A stretch of DNA of 64,000 nt from Datisca glomerata (lineage: Eukaryota > Streptophyta > Magnoliopsida > Cucurbitales > Datiscaceae): positions 62,001-126,000 of the forward strand of contig QANY01004052.1 in NCBI GenBank assembly GCA_003255025.1, written 5' to 3'. Positions 1 to 10,519 of this stretch are shown here, one piece after another. The notes under the pieces were generated by a model, which did no database searches, was not told the DNA's origin, and saw only the letters and a list, made by a program, of their open reading frames with translations. The translations under genes were made by a program, and so were the position numbers. Numbering within the stretch: position 1 is the first letter of the stretch; each line of letters opens with the position of its first letter.

Positions 1-1460
1 GGGGTCCTTTGGGTAATAGGATTTTAGTTCTAAAAATTGTACATCGCGCGAAATGTAGAGTTTATGGTTTATTGGGTCGTAGCACTTATACCCATTTTTC
101 TCAGCGGAATACCCCAAAAATAGGGTTTTGACAGAGGTTTTGTCCAATTTATCAAGTCTTGGAATGTGTACGAAGCATGTACATCCGAATACTCGTATAT
201 GATCTAGGTTAATTTTCTTACCCTTGAGAATTTCTAGAGGGCTTTTCAGATGCAATTTTACACTGGGTAACCGATTGATGAGGTAGGTTGCTGTGAGTAT
301 AGTATCGGGCCAGTATCTTTTGGGTACGTTGTTTTGAAGGAGGAGAGACCTAGTCATTTCAAGAAGGTGTCGGTTTTTGCGTTCTGAGACACCATTTTGT
401 TGTGGGGTGTGGATACAGGTGGTTTGATGTCGTATACCCTTTTGTTTAAAAAACTCAAAAAGGTGTTGTTAGTATACTCGGTTCCATTGTCAGACCAAAA
501 GATTTTTATGGTTGTTTCAAATTGAGTTTCAACTAAATTGTTGAACTCTTGAAAACGACTGAAGACTTCATTTTTTGATTTCAAAAGATATAACCATGTG
601 GTGCGAGAGAAATCATCGATAAATGTAACAAAGTATTTGAATTTATTATATAAATCAACTGGGGCGAGTCCCCAAACATCAGAATGAATTAATTCAAAAC
701 ATCGTTTTGTCGTACTACTAGATAGTGGAGAGGGTAACCTGGTTTGTTTTGAGAGTTTGCAGACTGAGCAACTGCTAGAGTCTGAATTACAACTGAGTAA
801 TTTGTTTAGGATTTTATCGAAGGGATGAACGAATCTCCAATGTAATAATTTATCTTTTTGTACTGTACTGGAGGTGGAAAGGCATGTTTTGTCGGTATCT
901 TCTAAGTAGTACAGACCGTTTCTAAATTTCCTTTCACCAATCTTCCTCCCGGTGACTCGATCCTGAAAAATTACCTTGTCAGGTGAAAAAGTAACATTGT
1001 AGTTTAAGTCTTTGGTTATTTTACTGACGGATAGGAGATTGGAGTTAAAATTGGGTAGACAAAGTACGTTGTTAATGGTTTTTATGAAAAGTGTGGTGGA
1101 CCCTATGCCAAAAATTGGAACTTTATTTCCATTGGCTACCGTCACGTGTTGTGGTTTTTCTAATTTAGTGAGATTGTGTAGATTTTTTGTGTTATGAGTC
1201 ATGTGGTCTGAGGGACCAGAGTCTATTATCCAGTGTTCTAAGTTATAACAAAAATTTGCAGATTTAGAAAAACAATTGACAGTATTGCAAATAGATGAAC
1301 CTCAGGTATCACGCAAAAATTCTTCGAATTGTTTGAGCAGTGTAGCCATCTGTGCGTTGTTGTCTGTGTGCAGATATGCCCTAACGGATCCGGATCTGTC
1401 CATTTCCTCCATTCGATCGGGTCGGTACCCATTACCCGAACCGGGTCCATCTGTCATGTG
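1..1460 (-). pseudogene. copia pol: protease and integrase, broken
   Basis: The protease motif WIIDSGPSDHM lies near 1200-1232, with the Asp-Ser-Gly triad at 1215-1223. Below it come the GAG-pre-integrase region (HWRFVH, then CSVCKLSKQ) and the integrase core with HSDVWG, FIDDFSR and WSDNGTEY. An in-frame TGA sits at 1302-1304 (minus). A one-base loss in a T run near 445-455 throws the conserved Gln-Asn-Gly region of the core into another frame. The correct frame then continues to base 1 through the integrase C-terminal part (VFGCTCFVHIPRL). Function of the family: polyprotein processing and cDNA insertion. The lesions make this a non-functional copy. Confidence 0.9.
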
Positions 1461-1481
1461 GGCTCTGCGGTCTCGGTCGGG

Positions 1482-2425
1482 TCACGACCCGTAACCCGCT
1501 CCGCTGAAGCCCTCGGTATAAAAGGGGACTTTCTTCGCGGAGCCCCTTCGCTCGTCACTCTTCGCGCAGCTCCCTCGCTCGTCATTCCCGCGCTCCTTCT
1601 GGAACTTTCTCTGGTTCTGCCGGAGATGAGGGTGCAGGTTCCAGCACCGGTCGTGGGTGTGCCCTTCCTTTCGGCATTGGCTGCAGTTCACCGGCTCGCC
1701 TGGCTATCTGCGGTGCCTTCCCCCTTCCCTAGGGTTAGGGTTTCGGAGGGAGTCGTGGGTCTCCATGGCTAGTGCCTCCGCCTTGTCATCTCTGGTACTC
1801 ATCACTCGTCGCTTGGTTTCTTCTCTTTGAAACATGGCTGAGACCGTGGCAAAAGTTGGCTTCTCTGTCGACATCAAGATCTGAGCCCGGAACGTCTCGT
1901 AGCTTGAGTCGAGAGCCGTCAAGAAATGGAACACCATATCCTGCTCAGCCCGTTCTTGGAGTTCCTTCAGGTCAGTGGTCATCGGTCTTAGGGTTTCAAG
2001 TTATTTGAACTTAGATTTTAAAAACCCGGTTAACTCCGGTACTGATCTGTCCCCCTGTTTTGCTTGGGAGATCTCTCGTTTAAGTTCAAAGACTTGCGCG
2101 AAATTGTTTTGTTCACAATAATTGCTCCAGATTTCTTCCCAGAGTTCCTGTCCAGTTTCACAAGAACAAAAGATTTCACTGAGTTTTGGGTCTATTGAAT
2201 TAGTTATCCAGGTCATTACCTGACTGTCCATGATGTCCCATTCCTCTGAGTTTCGTCTGGTCTTGGCTTACTGCCGTCCACGAAACCCAGTCTGCCTCTT
2301 CCTTTCAGGCTCACCCGAGCCGCCCTGGCCCACGGTATGTAGTTGTGGCTAGTGAGCAGGATGGAGGTCAGTCTAGGATTGGTGTCGTGGTGGTGAAGCT
2401 GGTCGGAGGTTGATGGTTCTGCCAT
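1482..2425 (-). pseudogene. copia gag, frameshifted
   Basis: The likely start is the ATG at 2425, reading MAEPSTSDQ, 32 bases inside the primer binding site. The N-terminal part (LLTSHNYIPWARA) and the middle part (MTWITNSIDPKL, then ELWEEIWSNY) belong to the copia Gag family (UBN2/Retrotran_gag). The C-terminal part holds a CCHC zinc knuckle (CSQCRKEGHTHDRC) near 1645-1690. The open frame breaks near 2232-2245 and near 1990, so Gag is not translatable as one piece. Gag normally packages the element RNA in cytoplasmic particles. Confidence 0.88.
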
Positions 2426-2456
2426 ACTGTTGTATGTGTTGGTTCTAAGAATCACT

Positions 2457-2468
2457 GCTCTGATACCA
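2457..2468 (-). other. Primer binding site, initiator-Met tRNA type
   Basis: On the minus strand the sequence is TGGTATCAGAGC, the standard plant copia primer binding site. It directly abuts the LTR. Confidence 0.93.
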
Positions 2469-2806
2469 TGTAGAAATGATGAACCTTTAGGGTTCTGATC
2501 TTTAAAGAAAGATGATGAGCCTTTGGTTATGATTTCTTATTGAAAAATACTGAGCTCTTTACAATGAGTAAGGATGTATATATACATATAATCTCTAACG
2601 GTTGCCTATGATCTCCAACGGTTACCTATGATCTCCAACGGATGCCTACTGATGCCTGTGATCGTTTTTTACCAGAAATGGTTAGACACTCACTGTGTTT
2701 GGTGAAAGTCTCTGTTCTTCTTCCCTCTTTTGCTTATAATGAAGATTTTCTTCTGAGGCTGTAATTTCTACTTCTCTTTCTTCAACAGGTAAATCTTTCT
2801 TCAACA
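2469..2806 (-). repeat. 5' LTR of the copia element
   Basis: On the plus strand the LTR begins TGTAGAAATG next to the primer site and ends in CAACA. A short repeat (CTTTCTTCAACAGGTAAA) occurs twice at the end, so the true end is either 2787 or 2806. A TATATATA stretch near 2575-2585 fits the LTR promoter. The partner LTR is outside the window. Confidence 0.75.
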
Positions 2807-3224
2807 GGTAAAGTACGAAAAAGTAAGAAAAGAATGTCAACTACATTAAAAAATTTCTTTTGAGAAAGGCCAGAGGAGCCTACCTAAACCATAGTAATAC
2901 ATCTACACAAAAAGAACATATAAAATTGAACTAAATTTAAAAGCAAGAAAAGCAAGAAAAATCTATAACTTAATCCATTTGGTACCCACCATACCATGTA
3001 TCAAAATTCAAAAGCATCCTATACAACTTAATAATATCCCAGACTAAAGGGACCACTCATTCCCCTGATGAATATTATATAATCTCTCAAAGATTGACTC
3101 CAAATTGAATATTTTCGGTGGTCAAAGCTTAAGGCCAAGCTACATTCCTTCAACTTTAATACCATTTTATCAATACTTAATCAAGTAATTAACAAGAATA
3201 AAGAAAAAACCCAATAACACGGAC

Positions 3225-3619
3225 CTGAAGCTCCGTGGTGACAGGGTACTCATCCATGTCAACGTAATTCTTGTTGATGGAAGCCATGATCAGCTTATCA
3301 CACTCTGGCTCCATCCAAGTGGTCACGAAAGAAGCTAGGTTCAGCCTCGGCGTCCCATCCAACATCAACTCATCGTTTATTATTTGGTACGCTGCTTCCT
3401 TCGGAATTGATCTATTTGCCATTTTAAACCTACAAACATTAGCACCCCAAAATTACCGGCCTGCTTGCTCCCTGTAGAGATTTTCAGATTTTAAGCGGAG
3501 AAACCAAACAGGTGAAGGAAAAGATAAACTTACTTGGGGAGAGGAGTACGCACATATCTGGAAGCAAAAGTAGAATTCAAATGCTCTTCAGATTCTATGG
3601 ACGTCGTTGTTACGACCAT
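3225..3619 (-). CDS. GAD: Glutamate decarboxylase, exons 1 and 2 only
   Basis: The enzyme converts L-glutamate to GABA and CO2 using pyridoxal phosphate in the cytosol. Exon 1 is 3619-3534: ATG, then 28 codons ending in RYVRTPLP, then a perfect GTAAGT donor. Exon 2 is 3429-3225: acceptor TTTGTAG, the split Lys codon, [15 protein letters not shown], then the family block [20 protein letters not shown] and [17 protein letters not shown], then a GT donor (GTCCGTG). The two exons join in frame to 97 codons and match the N-terminus of plant GADs (about 500 residues). The catalytic Lys, later exons and the C-terminal calmodulin-binding tail are not in the window. Bases 2807-3224 are intron 2, and the copia LTR follows directly. 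The rest may lie beyond the left edge, or the gene may be truncated. I see no lesion in the two exons. Confidence 0.92.
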
Positions 3620-3649
3620 TTTCTTTTTAGTTTTCTTTATTTGATCTTC

Positions 3650-3651
<2 letters not shown>

Positions 3652-3681
<30 letters not shown>
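3652..3681. repeat. (GA)n microsatellite in GAD 5' flank
   Basis: About 15 GA units lie 33 bases upstream of the GAD start codon. They read as a CT run in the sense of the gene, a common feature of plant 5' untranslated regions. Further short GA runs lie at 3850-3890. Confidence 0.9.
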
Positions 3682-3683
<2 letters not shown>

Positions 3684-3688
3684 TGTTG

Positions 3689-4020
3689 CCTGTGAATGAG
3701 AGAGAAGAAGAGAGTGGAAATGGAGAAGAGAGTGGAAATGAAGCAAAGAAGAAGATACAGATCGTCACGTTATGCAGCGACACGTAGTTTAATTAATGTT
3801 AACTCATGGTCCCACGTTCCGTCACCTCTTGTCGCCACGATTGCACTGAGAGAGAGAGGACCTGTGAATGAGAGAGAGAGAAGAGAGTGGAAATGGAGAA
3901 GAGTAGCAATTAAGCAAAGAAGCAAATACAGATCTTCACGTTAAGCAGCGACACGTAGTTTAATTAATGTTAACTCATGGTCCAACGTTCCGTCACCTCT
4001 TGTCGCCACGTTGCACTGAA
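3689..4020. repeat. Tandem duplication upstream of GAD
   Basis: A segment of about 160 bases occurs twice, at about 3689-3849 and 3861-4020 (spacing about 172). Both copies contain CCTGTGAATGAGAGAG, GCAGCGACACGTAGTTTAAT, TTAACTCATGGTCC and CACCTCTTGTCGCCACG. Small differences show it is not recent. Each copy carries an ACACGTAG element that resembles an ABRE/G-box core on either strand. It lies in the promoter or 5' UTR of GAD. Confidence 0.9.
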
Positions 4021-4336
4021 TAAAGTCAAACTATTAAGTTTTGTAGATTACACATTGCTCCACCTAACTTCTCCTAATTACTTTCATAATTTACAACAAC
4101 ATCAGTCTAAATTCTGAAAAAAGACAGTTTTACAATTATATATTTTAAATAATTTTTTCGGTTAATCTCACTACATTTTTTCATGTAATTTTCTTTTGCT
4201 GACCTGTGTTTGTTATGCATATGATTCGATTTATAGAACACAAGTTGATCTTTTCTTTATAATTATTCGGCGGTGCAATTTAAAAACGTGCTTATTAATT
4301 CATGGAATAAGGAAAAAAACATCACCATACAATATG

Positions 4337-4341
4337 CACAT
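4337..4341. repeat. Target-site duplication, left copy (CACAT)
   Basis: CACAT directly precedes the left LTR and recurs at 20006-20010 directly after the right LTR, so both LTRs belong to one insertion. Confidence 0.92.
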
Positions 4342-5304
4342 TGTTTCGGAGTTTAGGGTGATGTGTGTGTGAGTGATCTAATCTATGTCAAGTATACATG
4401 AGAATGTGGAAGTTGGTGGTCGGAGGGTGAAGGACAAGCAACTTTAGGCAGCCGTCGAAAGGTGACAAATGTCTTTAAGACTCTAAGGTAGATGAGAAAC
4501 TCGAGGAGAGGATATTTTCTGTGTTAGACCTCGGGATCTGTGAGAATTGGTTCCCTCATAAAGGGGCTAGGGACCCCTTTATATAGATGGGCTCGAGTGG
4601 GATCACTCACATGCAAATCGCGTGTCAAGACAGAAACTGATACCAACAAAAGTTGTGTGCCCAGACAGAGACTGACACCAATAAAAGGTCACGTGTCCAG
4701 ACATAAACTGACACCAACAGAGGTTGCGTGCTTAAAACGTGATCACACACTAAAAACGTGACACCATGCTTAAAATGTATCACATCCATAAAACGACATA
4801 ATATAGGAGGACGCGCCCGGGGTTCCCCCCGTGACAGTGTGGGAGGCCGCGCCTGGGGTTTCCCCCCGTGGTGGTGTGAGAGGATGCACCCGGGGTTCCC
4901 CCCATGCCGGCGTGGGAGGTCGCTCCCGGGGTTCCCCCGTGCGACACAAAAGAGACACTTCCAAGACTCGTAAGGCGGCTACATCCTTCAAGGAGATCTT
5001 TCCATCTCGATGTAGCGAACCTTTCCCTAATCCTACTAGACCACAACCCACAAATTGTTCTCAGGCGAGAAAAGACCTTTGAATCTTTGTCACTAAACTC
5101 GAAGACGAAGTAAAACATTTAATACTTAATTTCATATAATAAGATCGACACCTTTATAAAACAGGTGCGCATTTTATAGACGTTACTTTGTCATTATCAT
5201 GCACCGATTAATGTTATTCCACGTAAGCGCCACATGGATTTGTCTTTAGACGCCACTTGTTTCTTCTGACACGTTACTATTAACGACGTGGCTCACCATT
5301 TACA
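4342..5304 (-). repeat. 3' LTR of the Tat element
   Basis: This LTR is 963 bases long. It matches the right LTR along its length except for four tandem copies of a GC-rich unit of about 36 bases (4805-4945, core CGGGGTTCCCCC), where the right LTR has one. A TATA box (CTATATAAAGGGG, minus strand) lies near 4570-4590. Confidence 0.93.
4805..4945. repeat. GC-rich 36-bp tandem repeat, four copies
   Basis: Four imperfect units each carry GAGG or GGAGG, CGC or CAC, then CGGGGTTCCCCC. They stand out in AT-rich DNA and account for the roughly 109-base length difference between the two LTRs. Confidence 0.9.
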
Positions 5305-5715
5305 TTAGCCCCATGTTCAAGGTTGAGGGCACACCAATCAAACTTGAACATATTTTCTGATTTGAGTGTTGCCTGCATCTTTCACACTTATTCGTGCGAC
5401 ATACGTCTTTTTGTCACTAAATTCCATTAAACCAGATCATAAAAATTTAGATTTGCCATAATTTCATTAGTAGATGCCTTTTGGGGAAGTTCCCACAATT
5501 TCATCATTTCTTGAACGAGGTGGAAGAGTCTCACCCGAGACGAGACATGTCACAACACTTTTAAGGAGGCGTGTCACATCACCTCGAACGAGGCGTGTGA
5601 GAATGCCTCGTTCAGAGGCGCTGCGTCTCGCCTCGAATGAGGCGCTACGTCCCGTCCTTCCTTGTATGAGAAGTCACAATCTCTTCTCGGACGAGGCATA
5701 GGAGCTCTCCTTCCC

Positions 5716-5720
5716 TATAA
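5716..5720 (+). promoter_or_regulatory. TATA box of the antisense plant-mobile-domain gene
   Basis: TTCCCTATAAACCAG lies 52 bases upstream of the ATG at 5772. The preceding 200 bases (5510-5700) hold repeated CCTCG/CGAGG-type motifs such as CCTCGAACGAGGCG, which are short inverted pairs. Confidence 0.6.
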
Positions 5721-5771
5721 ACCAGCCATGGTCATCTCTCATTCTCATTTCTTGAATTTACTTTGAAAAAA

Positions 5772-7860
5772 ATGGCCTCTAGAGAGTTACTTACATTTTC
5801 CAAACATGTCGCTCCACCTGAATGTCCACCAAGGCCTTGGGGAATGTCTGACGAAGCGGCAAAAAGACTAATTAATTCCATGGGTAAAAGTCTGAAGGCG
5901 GTTGTGTCATCATCTTCAGTGCTATTGATGAAAAATGAAGTGGCCGAAAATTGTGAAGTCCTCGAAGCGGACTCAATTCCATTACTACAGCTCACTCGTG
6001 GTGACTTCCCTTCATTGCGCATCACGTATGATGGTCACACCAAGCCCACGGTGGGTTGGCCTGAGTGGTGCGAGTACATTCTATAAAAAATATATATATA
6101 TTGCAATTCTACGAGAGACTGGCATATATGAAGCTTTAAGGGTTTGTTCACGTCTCAGTATTCGTATATGCTCGCCTGTTATTGATACTTTGGTGATGCG
6201 TTGGAGTAGGAAAACTCACTCCTTTATTGCTGCTTGGGGAGAGTTCACGCCTACTTTAGAAGATGTCCACATGCTTTTGCGTCTTCCGTTGTTTGGTAAC
6301 CACAACCCGTTCGAGACTGCCTTAACCCTTGAGGAGATGGACATTCTCGAATTACTCAATGAAGGTTTATCACACTCTCACAAACCTGATGCAGCGGGTG
6401 TCCTAAGCAGGAAGTCAAATTTTGGTGGGTGGTTGTGCTATTTTTTCAAGGATGTGGAGTCCTCGAAGAAGAATTCGACGCTGGAAGTTAGAGAGGGTTC
6501 CAGATTCAGAGACGAAAGGGTCCAACTTGCTGCTTTCCTGTCCATGTGGCTCTCTCGATACATCTTCCAAGGTATGTCCTTCCTCTCTCTTTCTTTATGC
6601 GTTTAATTATAAAAATATACATATATTTAACCGTACTCGCCTCGTTGACTAGGTGGGTTTCAAACTTTTCCGTTGTGTCATTTCTTCTTTTATCTTTCCA
6701 CTTTGTAGGTCGACCCGATAATATGGTCAATGCACTAGTTTTCACAATGGCCATCAACCTTGCTAAGGGTCATCGTATCCCCTTAGCACCGATATTCTAG
6801 GGAAATCTATATTACTTGTTGGATCGCCTCCACGACGATCTCGAGAGGAATTTGGGACGTTACAAGATCAGCTCTTATATTGATCTGTCATTTTTATAAA
6901 TGTTCACCTGGGAGCGGCTCCCAATGTGTGCCCCTTCTTGGTCTCAGTCTGATATTGGCTGTGCCGATCCGCCCCGGGCATGGGCGTGATGCAGTAACAA
7001 ACTTCTGAAGCGTCTATCTTTTTCTATTGATATCGACATCTTTGGGTACTTTTTGGCACGACCCTATACCTTATGTCCAGATGGTCACGTTAAGGATGCC
7101 CTATGTACCTTTTTTGGGAAGCATATTGACTTAGGCATGTGTGGTTCTCCCTTTCGGCTCTCCGATACTGACATGACTATGTTGGCTATTTTGACACCAT
7201 CAACACTCCCGGTAGTGACTGAGCGTGCGGAAGAGGCTAGGCTGAACAAGTTTTTGAGCACTTGTTACCAGTGCAATTGAGTGGCTCGCCAATTTGGTTT
7301 TGATCAGTGTATTTCCATCGAGGCGACGACCATGTATCCAATTTAGAGAAGTCTTTGAGTATTGGATGGTAGAGGCGCGTACACATAGTAGCGTTGCGTT
7401 ATTTTTCCATGTTCCCTAATCCATCCGTAAGCCTAACGTGACGACGTTAATGAAAGAATATTGGGATGCCTTGCCTGACTTGTGGTTGCAATACCTTCAA
7501 TCTCCCCCTATTGATCTACTAGAGGAAAATATTTATAGAGGGGACCTGACGCTGCGGTCCATGAAACCACCTCCTAGCATAGCCAGATGGCCCCTACTAT
7601 ACCCCAGAGAAGAAGGAATACTCTCGTCATTGGTCACGAGACTTCCATCGAGATGTCCGAGGCGGGTGATTCTGATCATGACTGGGTTGATTCTTTAGTC
7701 AACCTTCCTACATCCTTCTTGAGGTCAACAACTAACCCCACGCTCAAATCCACATCGTTACACCGATGCCCTAGAGTAGTGACGAGGGATGTCCTGGTAG
7801 AGAGGCATGTCGATACTTCTACTCCAGGGGACTTGGAGCCACCTCGGCGTAAATTCTGAG
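5772..7860 (+). pseudogene. Plant mobile domain (PMD) gene, antisense inside the Tat element
   Basis: The start ATG at 5772 reads MASRELLTFSKHV. The PMD (aminotransferase-like) block follows: GWPEWCEYIL, then GIYEALRVCSRL, WSRKTHSFIAAWGEFTPTLE and DVHMLLRLPLFG. The first exon seems to end after SRYIFQ at a GTATGT donor near 6570. After TTTGTAG the frame resumes at 6708 with GRPDNMVNALVFTMAINLAKG. Further family-like blocks lie at 7053-7280 (FFGKHIDLGMC) and 7438-7590 (EYWDALPDLWLQYL). It is broken by a TAA at 6083 next to an (AT)n run, a TAG near 6799 and others. PMD proteins include MAIN/MAIL1, linked to transposon silencing; related domains are often carried by transposons. It reads opposite to the element's gag-pol. 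Confidence 0.82.
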
Positions 7861-8189
7861 GTAACATCGACATCCCTGAAGACGAACCTCTGGTAAGTAA
7901 AATATCCTTTTTTTTGCAGCTACGCTACCTTTTTGCATTCTAGTTACATATTAGCGAACAAATGTACTTTACAGGAAACATGTAACTCCTCCAAGGAGAT
8001 CAGTGAGCCTTGTGAAATGCTCTTGCGACAGCAAGCTGGGGGCATTTTTGAGGCATCTGTAACACCCCTCTCTCTGTATATATATATATGCTCCTTATTT
8101 TTTCTTTTTTCTATTTTTTTACACTTGTTATTTTGCTCTTTTAGGAACTTGACGTACCTCTTTCGCCTACTTTCAGGCTAACGTCCATT

Positions 8190-10507
8190 GACCGAACTAA
8201 CAAAATATAGCCCACAAAGTTATAAAAGTCGTCTTTTCATGATTTTCAGGAGCCATTTGATTTGGTTATACCCCGAAAAACCATTCATGAAAGAGATAGT
8301 TGAATGTCCTGCGGTGTTATCTACTAAGACATCGATATGGGGTAATGGAAAATTATCCTTGGGGCTTGCCCGGTTTAAGTCTCTATAATTGACGCACACC
8401 CTTACTTTCCCATTTTTCTTCAGCACTGTGACTATGTTAGTAACCCATTCAGGGTATTTTGCTACTTCTAGAAAACCCGCATTTACTTACTTTTTAACTT
8501 CTTTTTTTATCTGTACCAGCATGTCTGGTTTCATTTTTCGTAACTTTTGTCGCACTGGTTTACTTTCAAGCATAAATGACAAATGATGAACCACAATATC
8601 AGTGTCTAGACCTGGTATATCTTGGTTAGGCCATGCAAAGATGTCAATATACTCTTTGAGTAAGTCAATTAATTCTCGACGGCTTTGGCTTGTCATAGAA
8701 GTGCCGATTTGGATCTCTTTCGTCTCTCCCTCCAATCCCAAATTTATCACCTCCATTACTCTTGATATGGTTGAGTTATTTTTTCATCATCCTCTACCAT
8801 TCTTAACATTTCCGGAGATGGTTCAAAATTATCCTCGTCACTTTCATCTGACTCTACGCTAAGAATGAGATTGTCAAAGTTATTACTTATGCTCTTGTTT
8901 TCAAAATCACCATTCTCGAACCTGAATCGGATTATTGGATGAAAAGAAGGCGAAAAAAATATAAATAAATAAACAATGCATGAATATGAACACATTTCAG
9001 AAATGAAAAAAGTAGACATAAAAGAAAGAACTGGAAGTATATTTATCACTAGCAAAAGAAGACGAAACAAGTTTTTAGATTTTCATTCAAAGAGATGACA
9101 TGAAATAGACGAGAATATAGGCCCATAACAATGAAATTCCTAAGGCATTGGGTAAAATAATTAGAATTTTGGCATGAACACATTACTCTTGAAAATTTTG
9201 GCTTTGCTAGTGTAGATCTTGACATTACATTTAGAGACGAGTCATTATCAATCAATACTTTTGCGACAACATAATTCCCACATTTCACGGATATATGTAG
9301 AGCTCTAGTGTGTCCGGTATCATCGGCAGGGATTTCATCATCTGTGAAAGTGATAAAATTTAGTGCGGTAATATTTCCCACAATTCCACTCAACTTCTCC
9401 ACCGTAATGTCATGACAGACATATGCTGATTCAAAACCTTCAATAATGCTTAGCGATGTGGTTCATAATTTAGAAAGAGTGACAGTAAAGATATGCGAAC
9501 AGGTAAGCGATTAAGTTGTTCTATCACCTTATACTCGCTTTGCTTGATGAGCTTCAAAAATTCACATACTTCTTCTTTAGACACTGCTATTTCTTTCTCT
9601 GTACCTCTTATTATATTTGGGTGTATCAATTGGCCGCCATGCATTTCTCCTTGGAATTCATGACCATTGTCGCCTTCTCTAGCCTTCCATTTCCTTTGCC
9701 TTTCAAACTTCTCGCTTTTATCCATTTTCAAAACTTCTGGCGTGTAGTATCTGCCACACCTCGTCATCCCACCTACTCCCGAAATATTAGTTATAGGGAG
9801 ATCGATGTCAGATGGATTTAGCTCTTGAGTTTTGTCATTACCGCTTGTAATAACCTCATATCCGTATGTCCATTGTACTACTCTTGAATCTTTGTAACCG
9901 AACGCATCCGGTATTTGAATGGTAATAGGCATCGGAGCATAAGACGTAGTGGTGTGAGTTGACTTTTCCTCGTAATGTATTGTGAGAGGTTTTGGGATAT
10001 AGGACGACATTTCAACATTAACTTCAGATGATTCTTTAGTTATCATGAGGACTAAAGAGTCATCTTCCTGGTATTTCCTTTCTCCTTTATAACTTATTGT
10101 AAGTATCTTTGCATCCAACAACTTTTGCACTTTCATTTTAAAATCAGCACATTCCTCAATTGTATGCTCCATCACATTCTTATGAAACAAACAATCGAAG
10201 TCATACATGTGCTTCCTAGAAACGCCATCATCCTCTGAGCGTGTTGGGTATGTGTACCCTGCTCTAGAAAGAAAATGGAAAAGTTTTTCCATTGACGTGC
10301 TCACATATTCCACGTCCCTCTTTCCATATAAAAATATTCTTCAATTGCATTTACGGTAGGATTCCCATGATTTGGTAGAGGGTTGGAATTGATATCTGGA
10401 TTCCCATTAGCCTTTTTGAAATTCAACCATCCAGCATTGATCAGTGCATCCCAAGAATGACTTCTCACCTCAGTAGTTTGAGAAGTTTGGTATCTCGAAA
10501 ATCTCAA
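8190..10507 (-). pseudogene. Ogre-like protease and start of reverse transcriptase, broken
   Basis: In order on the minus strand: ALINAGWLNFKKANGN and NPLPNHGNP (10507-10330), FDCLFHKNVMEHTIEEC with NISGVGGMTRCGRYYTPE (10313-9450), a protease-like VLIDNDSSLNVM near 9230-9260 (usual form DNGSS, here with Asp for Gly), a pre-RT linker with YIDIFAWPNQDIPGLD (8756-8487), and the RT start RVCVNYRDLNRASPKDNFPL (8426-8220). A one-base loss in the AAATGG stretch near 8260 shifts the frame. A similar RT text continues to about 8190 and then ends abruptly. Confidence 0.85.
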
Positions 10508-10519
10508 AGTCCGTCGTCG

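Larger units (their letters stand above)
1..2806 (-). mobile_element. Ty1/copia LTR retrotransposon, 5' part (cut by window edge)
   Basis: In minus-strand order the element has a 5' LTR, a primer binding site of the initiator-Met tRNA type, gag with a CCHC zinc knuckle, a protease with a DSG motif, the GAG-pre-integrase zinc region and the integrase core. This order (integrase directly after protease) is diagnostic of Ty1/copia. Reverse transcriptase, RNase H and the 3' LTR must lie left of base 1 if they exist. The coding region carries several frameshifts and at least one in-frame stop, so this copy is dead. It lies immediately downstream of glutamate decarboxylase exon 2 in the same orientation, so it probably sits in that gene's second intron. 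Confidence 0.9.
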
